Of a stretch of DNA of 5,150 bases, positions 1 to 4,232 are shown in pieces. Source of the DNA: Clostridia bacterium. Lineage in GTDB: Bacteria; Bacillota_A; Clostridia; Oscillospirales; CAG-272. The DNA lies in contig JAFZCF010000136.1 of assembly GCA_017552165.1 (NCBI GenBank), positions 1-5,150 of the forward strand, written 5' to 3'. Every line of letters begins with the position of its first letter. The first letter of the stretch is position 1. The position numbers and the translations under genes were made by a program. The notes beneath the pieces were generated by a model. The model saw only the letters and a program-made list of their open reading frames with translations, did no database searches and was not told the origin of the DNA.

Positions 1-1151
1 ATGTCGTCAACGTTCGAGCTGTACCACTGATAGGTGAGCGTTCCGCCGTCCGTCGAGTGTGCTCCCACCGAGAGGGTGACGGGAGTGCCGAGCTTTTCGG
101 TGACCCCCGGGCTGAGCGAGTCGATCAGCGGTATGGCGGGCGCGCCCTCGACCTCAACGTCGAAGTACGTCGTGAGCCCCTCGTAGATGAGGGTTATCCT
201 GTTGGTGCCGAACTTTGTGAGCGTGGTGGGGCTGACTCCCATACCCTTGCCGTCTTTAATGTCCTGGAATCCGAGATCGGTGTAGTATCTTACGACAAGC
301 CCCTTGAGCGAGAGAGTATCACCGAGGAAATAGCTCGTTTTTTTCGGCAGGGAGGTGATCTCAAGCCCCACACTCTGCTCGGACTGTTCTCCGCCGCCCG
401 CCTTCACCCTGACGTGGATCGGGGAGGAATACGATATCGACGTATCCTTGCCGTTGAGACTTTCCAGTTCCACCGCGAAGACATAATAATAGTCGCCGGG
501 GGAGTTCCTTTTGTCGGTGAAGGATTTCTTTTCGCCGGCGTCCATGATCAGTTGAATGTTTTCCAGCTTGCCGTTCGGAGTCTCGTACCACATCGGCGTG
601 GTGGAACACTGCCCCTGATAGGTATAGTCACAGGTGATGGTGAACGACTTGCCCGCCGTTGCCGTGATCTCTGCCGGCACGGAGGTGAACTCCGGGGCTT
701 CCGATGATATGGCCGCGCTGTCAAAAAGTATCGTTGCGTGCGTGCTTTCGGCGAAATGGGAATCGTCGGATTTTACGACGCAGTATATCTCCGTGCCTTC
801 AAGACCCTTGCCGGGGTTCGCGATCATGATCGTAGTGCCGACAAATCCCGAGCCGTCTTTATCGAAATCTCCGAAGGGATAGTCTATGGGTTTCGCGAAA
901 ACGTCTTTCGCCGCGAAATCCATCCCGTTGTAGAAAAAATACCATTCGCGTTCGAATTCGGGACCGTATTCTGTGTTCTCGTTGGAGCATCTGCACGAAT
1001 ACACGGCGGCCTTTGCGGTCGCCGGCCAGCGCACGGACTGGGGATTAAGAGATATGACCGGTGTCTTCGCTGCTGCCGGGAATACGGTTAGCATTGCGGT
1101 AAGCAGCGCCGCCGCGACGGCGATCACCGCGATTTTACTGAGAGCTTTCAT
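1..1151 (-). CDS. Secreted multi-domain Ig-like surface protein (N-terminal part, runs off the left edge)
   Basis: An open frame of 383 complete codons runs from an ATG at 1151 to the window edge with no stop, so the C-terminus is unseen. Residues 1-28 form a Sec signal peptide: Lys at 2 and 6, a long Ala/Val/Leu core, and a likely signal peptidase I site after the Ala-Ala-Ala at 26-28. Four beta-rich modules follow. Module 1 (about 30-140) has an Ig-like Cys53/Trp70/Tyr123-Cys124 pattern plus a D95-x-D97-x-D99-G-S loop resembling a calcium site. Module 2 (about 152-250) has Cys174, Trp188 and a Tyr run at 221-223. A Gly/Gln/Ser linker (251-262) leads to module 3 (263-336), which resembles the group 3 bacterial Ig-like domain (Big_3) with its FGTNRITL and YEGLTTYFDV strands. 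Module 4 begins near 340 and is cut after LTYQWYSS. The start overlaps the upstream phosphatase gene by 17 bp and has a GGGAG site 7 nt upstream, suggesting translational coupling. An exported cell-surface or adhesive role is inferred; the anchor (LPXTG, SLH or other) would lie outside the window. Confidence 0.85.
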   Translation of the reverse strand, partial: MKALSKIAVIAVAAALLTAMLTVFPAAAKTPVISLNPQSVRWPATAKAAVYSCRCSNENTEYGPEFEREWYFFYNGMDFAAKDVFAKPIDYPFGDFDKDGSGFVGTTIMIANPGKGLEGTEIYCVVKSDDSHFAESTHATILFDSAAISSEAPEFTSVPAEITATAGKSFTITCDYTYQGQCSTTPMWYETPNGKLENIQLIMDAGEKKSFTDKRNSPGDYYYVFAVELESLNGKDTSISYSSPIHVRVKAGGGEQSEQSVGLEITSLPKKTSYFLGDTLSLKGLVVRYYTDLGFQDIKDGKGMGVSPTTLTKFGTNRITLIYEGLTTYFDVEVEGAPAIPLIDSLSPGVTEKLGTPVTLSVGAHSTDGGTLTYQWYSSNVDD

Positions 1152-1665
1152 GTTTTTTCTCCCTGATTTTCTCGTATCTGTATTTGATCGGCCTTTCGAG
1201 GAGGCGCTTGAATCTGAAAAACGGCGTGAGCTTGTCCTTTATCGGCTCGACGAGTATCGTGACTCTGACCCCAAGCTTTTTCCCCGACCGTATATCGGTG
1301 AAGATCTGGTCGCCTATCACGGCGGTTTCGCAGGGCGTGACGCCGAGCGCAGAGAGGGCGCGGCGGCTTTTTCTCACAAGCGGCTTGCCGGCTTTCCACT
1401 CGGCTACGAAGCCGAGGCGGGCGTTGAATCTCTCCACCCTTTCGCGGTCGTTGTTCGAGACGAAAGCGACGGCGACGCCGGCCCTGCCGAGCTTATCGAG
1501 CCAGGCGGAGGCCTCCTCCGTCGGTTCGGGATCGTCGTACGTGACGAGGGTGTTGTCGATATCGAGGAGCACGGCCCTCACCCCGAGGCCGCGGAGCCAT
1601 TCGGGGTCGATCTCATATACGTCCCGGAATCTGTGATCCGGGCAGAAAAGACGGTCTGTCAGCAA
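1135..1665 (-). CDS. yqeG: YqeG-family HAD (subclass IIIA) phosphatase
   Basis: The 176-residue protein has the full set of haloacid dehalogenase motifs. Motif I is D35-I-D37-N38-T39-L-V, with D35 as nucleophile and D37 as acid/base. Motif II is S70-N-N; the motif III lysine is K91 or K94 in WKAGKPL; motif IV is G118-D-Q-x-x-T123-D124, which coordinates Mg2+. The length matches YqeG proteins of Bacillota, which are related to the yeast mitochondrial phosphatidylglycerophosphatase Gep4. A role in dephosphorylating phosphatidylglycerophosphate is therefore plausible but not shown here. The C-terminus (about 150-176) is very basic, which would suit membrane contact. The start is a TTG at 1665: a GGGGGTG site lies 7 nt upstream, and an in-frame TGA 9 nt upstream excludes a longer protein. 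It is transcribed from a consensus promoter at 1687-1715. Its last 17 bp overlap the start of the secreted Ig-like gene, so the two are probably one transcript. Confidence 0.9.
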   Translation of the reverse strand: MLTDRLFCPDHRFRDVYEIDPEWLRGLGVRAVLLDIDNTLVTYDDPEPTEEASAWLDKLGRAGVAVAFVSNNDRERVERFNARLGFVAEWKAGKPLVRKSRRALSALGVTPCETAVIGDQIFTDIRSGKKLGVRVTILVEPIKDKLTPFFRFKRLLERPIKYRYEKIREKKHESSQ

Positions 1666-1672
1666 ACGAAAT

Positions 1673-1679
1673 CACCCCC
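1673..1679 (-). promoter_or_regulatory. Ribosome binding site deciding the TTG start of yqeG
   Basis: GGGGGTG ends 7 nt before the TTG at 1665. No ATG or GTG in the same frame is available upstream because of the TGA at 1674-1672. The predicted transcription start (about 1680) falls one base before this site, giving a leader of only about 15 nt. Confidence 0.75.
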
Positions 1680-1686
1680 GCCGCGC

Positions 1687-1715
1687 ATTATATCATATAT
1701 AATCCCTTTTGTCAA
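1687..1715 (-). promoter_or_regulatory. Consensus sigma-A promoter for yqeG and the Ig-like protein
   Basis: Read on the minus strand: TTGACA (1715-1710), a 17-bp spacer, then TATAAT (1692-1687). Both hexamers match the consensus fully. The spacer ends in TGA, so there is also an extended -10 (TGnTATAAT). Predicted transcription start is about 1680. Confidence 0.88.
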
Positions 1716-1723
1716 ATGATATA
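1689..1723. repeat. 8-bp inverted repeat flanking the yqeG promoter (candidate operator)
   Basis: TATATCAT at 1689-1696 and its exact reverse complement ATGATATA at 1716-1723 are separated by 19 bp. The left arm overlaps the yqeG -10 and the right arm abuts the -35. This is where a dimeric repressor could bind. The arms are AT-rich, so a chance match remains possible; no regulator gene is nearby. Confidence 0.4.
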
Positions 1724-1737
1724 CGCCCCGGCGGCGC

Positions 1738-1766
1738 TTGATTATCCCGCCGAAAAGTAGTAAAAT
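1738..1766 (+). promoter_or_regulatory. Sigma-A-type promoter for the permease
   Basis: TTGATT (1738-1743), a 17-bp spacer, and TAAAAT (1761-1766), matching the consensus at four and five of six positions. Predicted transcription start is about 1773, giving a 30-nt leader before the TTG start at 1803. The -35 is back to back with that of yqeG, 22 bp away, and sits between the arms of a CGGCGG/CCGCCG inverted repeat (1729-1734 and 1747-1752). Confidence 0.65.
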
Positions 1767-1770
1767 ATCC

Positions 1771-1790
1771 GAGCCGCGGCGAGCCGCGGC
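1771..1790 (+). repeat. Tandem 10-bp GC-rich repeat forming a leader hairpin
   Basis: GAGCCGCGGC occurs twice in direct succession (1771-1780 and 1781-1790). Because each unit contains a palindrome, the pair can fold in RNA into an all-GC stem of 7 bp (1773-1779 with 1784-1790) closed by a CGAG loop. The stem would begin at the predicted first transcribed base and end directly against the G-run of the permease ribosome binding site. Confidence 0.7.
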
Positions 1791-1795
1791 GGGGG
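1791..1795 (+). promoter_or_regulatory. Ribosome binding site deciding the TTG start of the permease
   Basis: A GGGGG run lies 7 nt before the TTG at 1803 but only 1 nt before the alternative GTG at 1797. The spacing favours TTG, and it is the same 7-nt spacing as at yqeG. Confidence 0.6.
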
Positions 1796-1802
1796 CGTGA
1801 CC

Positions 1803-2912
1803 TTGAGCAGACTGAAATACTTTCTGAAAAACAATATCGTTATGCTTGTCGCTGCGGCGGCGATGGTCGTCACCGTCTTTTTCGTGCCCCCCGACGCCGA
1901 ATATCTCGGCTATTTCGACCTCAAGACCCTCGCCTGCCTTTTCATGACCCTCGGCGTGGTCTGCGCCCTCAGGAACATAAAGTTTTTCTCCATAATAGCG
2001 AGAAAAACGGTGAAGGCGGCGGGGGATTTCAGGTTCCTTTCGCTCCTGCTCGTCGTCATGACCTTCATCGGGTCGATGATTATCGCGAACGACATGGCGC
2101 TCATCACCTTTCTGCCGATAGGGTATTACGCCCTCTCGGTCGCCGGAAAGGAAAAGCACAGCGCGTACGTCTTCATCCTTCAGAACATATCGGCGAACCT
2201 CGGCGGCATGCTCACGCCATTCGGCAACCCGCAGAATCTTTATCTCTATTCAAAGTTCAACATCCCGACGGGGGAGTTCACCCTTATAATGCTCCCGCCG
2301 TTCCTCGTCGCGATCGGCCTGCTCACCGTATGCTGCTTTATCTTAAAGCCCGAAAAGATCGAGATATCGGGCGAATTTCCCGAAAAACTGAACGCAAAAA
2401 GGACGGCGCTTTATCTCGCGCTTTTCGCGCTCTCCGTCCTGTGCATATTCAGGGTGCTCGACTGGCGGATATGCCTCGCCGTCGTGACCGTCGCGCTCGT
2501 ATTCGCGGACCGCAGCGCCCTCAAGAGCGTGGATTATCCGCTGCTCTTCACCTTTGCGTTTTTCTTCGTCTTCACCGGCAATCTCGCCCGCATCCCTGCG
2601 GTGCGCGACCTCATGGCGTCCATGCTGTCGCATGGGGTGCTTCTGCCCGCCCTCGGCTCCTGCCAGATAATAAGCAACGTGCCGACGGCGATCCTGCTCT
2701 CCCGGTTCACGGACAATTACAGGGAGTTGCTCTACGGCGTAAATATCGGCGGGACGGGGACGCTCGTCGCCTCCCTCGCGAGTCTCATAACCTTCAGCGA
2801 GTTCCGGCTCCTTTATCCCGGTCAGACGAAAAAATATCTCGGGCTGTTTTTCGCTGTCAATTTCATTTTTCTCGCCGTCCTCGGGGTCTTCGCGTTCCTC
2901 ATAACGAGATAA
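1803..2912 (+). CDS. SLC13/citrate-transporter-like permease (ion transporter superfamily)
   Basis: This is an integral membrane protein of 369 residues from the TTG at 1803 (371 if the GTG at 1797 is used). It shows about ten to eleven hydrophobic segments, the first at about 10-28 and the last at about 348-368. Two related halves each carry signatures of the ArsB/NhaD/SLC13 ion transporter superfamily. The N-terminal half has N96-D-M-A-L-I-T-F-L-P and then G141-N-P-Q-N-L. The C-terminal half has S291-N-V-P-T-A-I-L-L and G316-G-T-G-T-L-V-A-S-L. In characterised relatives such Asn/Pro/Gly/Thr loops form the substrate and cation sites in two re-entrant hairpins. A charged cytoplasmic loop (about 182-200) separates the halves. 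The likely substrate is a di- or tricarboxylate or another anion, coupled to Na+ or H+; the sequence does not decide which. The gene is transcribed alone: it is divergent from yqeG and convergent with the nitroreductase gene. Confidence 0.85.
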   Translation: MSRLKYFLKNNIVMLVAAAAMVVTVFFVPPDAEYLGYFDLKTLACLFMTLGVVCALRNIKFFSIIARKTVKAAGDFRFLSLLLVVMTFIGSMIIANDMALITFLPIGYYALSVAGKEKHSAYVFILQNISANLGGMLTPFGNPQNLYLYSKFNIPTGEFTLIMLPPFLVAIGLLTVCCFILKPEKIEISGEFPEKLNAKRTALYLALFALSVLCIFRVLDWRICLAVVTVALVFADRSALKSVDYPLLFTFAFFFVFTGNLARIPAVRDLMASMLSHGVLLPALGSCQIISNVPTAILLSRFTDNYRELLYGVNIGGTGTLVASLASLITFSEFRLLYPGQTKKYLGLFFAVNFIFLAVLGVFAFLITR

Positions 2913-2928
2913 ATTGTCAGAAATTTAG

Positions 2929-2956
2929 AAAGCAGGGCGCCGCGCCCTGCTTTTGT
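2929..2956. terminator. Intrinsic terminator between convergent genes, probably bidirectional
   Basis: An 11-bp stem (2929-2939 with 2943-2953) with the core GCAGGGCG/CGCCCTGC and a 3-nt loop sits between the permease stop (2912) and the nitroreductase stop (2964). On the plus strand the stem ends in TTTTG; on the minus strand it ends in TTTCTAAATTT. The A/T edges of the stem give both strands a short U-rich tail, so it can serve both genes. The tails are short. Confidence 0.78.
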
Positions 2957-2963
2957 CATGATC

Positions 2964-3635
2964 TTACTTTTCCCACTCAAAGTTTTCGCGGCCGGCGCCG
3001 AGTTCGAAATGGCATTTCACGATGCCGAGATCGATCCTCAGGCACGGGCCGATTTTGCCCGCCTCGAGGGAGACCCTGTTCCCGTCGCGGGAGAATCTGA
3101 ATTTCTGCTGATTTATCGCAGTGGGCGCGAGGAGCGCGGCCTCGATCCCCTTTGCGTACCATTCGGGGAGATCGCCGCCGTCTTTGCAAACGTCGGAGGG
3201 CTTTTTGCTCCTTCTCGGCTTGCCCTGATTTTCGCCGTAGCCGAGCGAGATGACGATGACCTCTTTCTGTTCCGGTTTGAGGACAGATTTCGTCTTTCCG
3301 TGGGTGAGGGCGACCCAGCAGGTGTTGAGCCCGAGTTCCTGCGCCTTCAGGACGAGGAGCTCGCCGTAGTATCCGCAGCGCTCGTCGAGGTCTTCCGTCT
3401 CTTTGTTCCCGATGAGACAGATATAGTTCGAGCAGCCGTCAAAGCTGCCGTATTTCGCCCTGGCGCTGCCGAAGCATTCGGGCTCGTCGTAAATGATCTG
3501 AATGTCAAGTCCGCTCTCACGGTTAAGCTCTCCGGCGCGGGCGTCGAGCTGCGTCCTCACCTCCGCCGGGATCGGCTTGTCGAGATACCGCCTCACGCTG
3601 TGCCTGGATCTTATAAGGTCCATGTAGTCCTGCAT
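2964..3635 (-). CDS. Nitroreductase-like FMN flavoprotein (TM1586-type)
   Basis: This 223-residue soluble protein resembles the nitroreductase superfamily, closest in layout to the TM1586-type subgroup. The N-terminal RSRHSVRRY (9-17) is the usual site where basic residues bind the FMN phosphate. The helix G88-YYGELLVLKAQELGLNTCWV (to 108) matches the conserved dimer and flavin core of the family. LGYGENQGKPRRSKK (131-145) is the second FMN-contact region, and a second helical segment with A170-P-T-A-I-N-Q-Q follows. Such proteins reduce quinones, nitro compounds or other electron acceptors with NAD(P)H; the physiological substrate is unknown. The ATG at 3635 has GGAGG 8 nt upstream; an out-of-frame ATG at 3640 is only 3 nt from that site. 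The gene starts 33 bp after the 87-aa gene with no terminator or clear promoter between, so it is probably the second gene of that operon. Confidence 0.85.
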   Translation of the reverse strand: MQDYMDLIRSRHSVRRYLDKPIPAEVRTQLDARAGELNRESGLDIQIIYDEPECFGSARAKYGSFDGCSNYICLIGNKETEDLDERCGYYGELLVLKAQELGLNTCWVALTHGKTKSVLKPEQKEVIVISLGYGENQGKPRRSKKPSDVCKDGGDLPEWYAKGIEAALLAPTAINQQKFRFSRDGNRVSLEAGKIGPCLRIDLGIVKCHFELGAGRENFEWEK

Positions 3636-3668
3636 TTCATCAACCTCCGGTTTCTCAAATTTGCCATA

Positions 3669-3932
3669 TCAGTTTGATGGACCGAGTTTCCACTTGAATT
3701 TTTCCTTGAAATCGTTATAGCATTCGGGACAGATCCAGTATGCACCCGGCGTGTTTTCCGGTTGGGTGCAGTATCCCTCATGCAGATCGCCGTCGTATTC
3801 GGAGAATTTTTCCCAGCAAAACTCGCAATGCTTGTGATCCCATTCCTCTGAAAAGTTGCGATACTTGATAAAATACAGCGTTTTGCCTGTCAGATACAGT
3901 TCCTGGTTTGTCAGTCTCCAATCGTCTTCCAT
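3669..3932 (-). CDS. Small cysteine-rich protein of unknown function (possible zinc-binding)
   Basis: I do not recognise a functional assignment. The 87-residue protein starts WRLTNQELYLTGKTLYF, then has H50-C51-E-F-C54-W-E-K-F, a single Cys at 67 in GYCT, and W78-I-C80-P-E-C83-Y-N-D-F. Two CxxC pairs with an extra His and Cys suggest a compact zinc-ribbon or treble-clef fold, probably cytosolic: there is no signal peptide or membrane segment. Aromatic and acidic residues are abundant, and the protein ends in a Lys/Trp tail. The start is the ATG at 3932, with GGAGG 6 nt upstream. A longer reading of 121 residues from 4034 is wrong because the consensus promoter (3966-3994) lies inside that extension. 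The gene is followed after 33 bp by the nitroreductase gene, so both are probably on one mRNA. That could point to a redox or metal link, but the pairing alone is weak evidence. Confidence 0.82.
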   Translation of the reverse strand: MEDDWRLTNQELYLTGKTLYFIKYRNFSEEWDHKHCEFCWEKFSEYDGDLHEGYCTQPENTPGAYWICPECYNDFKEKFKWKLGPSN

Positions 3933-3965
3933 ATTGTCCCTCCGTTTTCCCGTATTTCTCACGTC

Positions 3966-3994
3966 ATTATACCCGAAAAGCGCGTTTTTGTCAA
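3966..3994 (-). promoter_or_regulatory. Consensus sigma-A promoter for the 87-aa gene and nitroreductase
   Basis: On the minus strand: TTGACA (3994-3989), a 17-bp spacer, TATAAT (3971-3966); both hexamers match the consensus fully. Predicted start of transcription is about 3959, giving a 27-nt leader before the ATG at 3932. This position rules out the longer upstream start of the coding frame. Confidence 0.88.
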
Positions 3995-4040
3995 ACCTCT
4001 GCCGAAAGCGCGGGGTGCGAAAAAAACAGTCCATATAATC

Positions 4041-4065
4041 AAAAAAGAGGGCAGACGCCCTCTTT
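4041..4065 (-). terminator. Intrinsic terminator of tRNA-Ser
   Basis: On the minus strand, AAAGAGGGC (4065-4057), a GTCT loop and GCCCTCTTT (4052-4044) form a 9-bp stem followed directly by more T (six T in a row in total, to 4041). It lies 6 bp after the CCA end of the tRNA and stops transcription before the promoter of the next gene. Confidence 0.87.
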
Positions 4066-4071
4066 AAATTT

Positions 4072-4162
4072 TGGCGGAGAAGGAGAGATTCGAACTCTCG
4101 AACCCGTTTCCGGGTTACGCGATTTCCAGTCGCGCGCGCTCGACCAACTACGCGACTTCTCC
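4072..4162 (-). tRNA. tRNA-Ser (anticodon GGA), CCA end encoded
   Basis: On the minus strand the acceptor arm GGAGAAG (4162-4156) pairs with CTTCTCC (4082-4076), followed by the discriminator G and an encoded CCA (4074-4072). The anticodon stem CGCGA/TCGCG encloses the loop CTGGAAA, placing the anticodon GGA at 4127-4125, which reads UCC and UCU serine codons. The long variable arm (AACCCG, a short loop, CGGGTT) is typical of class II serine tRNAs. The T arm GAGAG-TTCGAAT-CTCTC is intact. Total length is 91 nt including CCA. It has its own promoter upstream and an intrinsic terminator downstream. Confidence 0.97.
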
Positions 4163-4186
4163 GTGCGCAGTCTCTACAACGGCGCT

Positions 4187-4215
4187 ATTGTACCACTTTC
4201 CGGCCGGATTGTCAA
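4187..4215 (-). promoter_or_regulatory. Promoter of tRNA-Ser
   Basis: On the minus strand: TTGACA (4215-4210), a 17-bp spacer ending in TGG (extended -10), then TACAAT (4192-4187). Predicted transcription start is about 4180, giving an 18-nt 5' leader before the mature tRNA end at 4162. The -35 begins 17 bp past the uvrB stop codon. Confidence 0.85.
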
Positions 4216-4232
4216 GTGCGGCGGGAAAAAAG

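Noticed and set aside
57..707. A 216-residue plus-strand open frame
   Set aside because: It is antisense to the secreted Ig-like gene, has no ribosome site, and its translation is Arg/Gly-rich without recognisable motifs. The minus strand gives a signal peptide and Ig-like pattern.
973..1719. A 248-residue plus-strand open frame
   Set aside because: It is the complement of yqeG and the start of the Ig-like gene and runs through the yqeG promoter; no domain is recognisable.
1659..2159. A 166-residue minus-strand open frame
   Set aside because: It is antisense to the permease, charged and low in complexity, and crosses the intergenic promoter region.
2330..3100. A 256-residue plus-strand open frame
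   Set aside because: It is an out-of-frame shadow of the permease, Arg-rich, and crosses the terminator and the end of the nitroreductase gene.
2958..3677. A 239-residue plus-strand open frame
   Set aside because: It is the exact antisense of the nitroreductase-like gene, whose motifs and ribosome site are clear.
3669..4034. A longer, 121-residue version of the cysteine-rich protein
   Set aside because: The extra 34 codons contain the -35 and -10 of the consensus promoter and lie upstream of the predicted transcript start; the ATG at 3932 has a proper GGAGG site.
4072..4162. tRNA-Ser as an attachment site of an integrated element
   Set aside because: No integrase gene, no direct repeat of the tRNA 3' end and no foreign-looking cargo is visible next to it.
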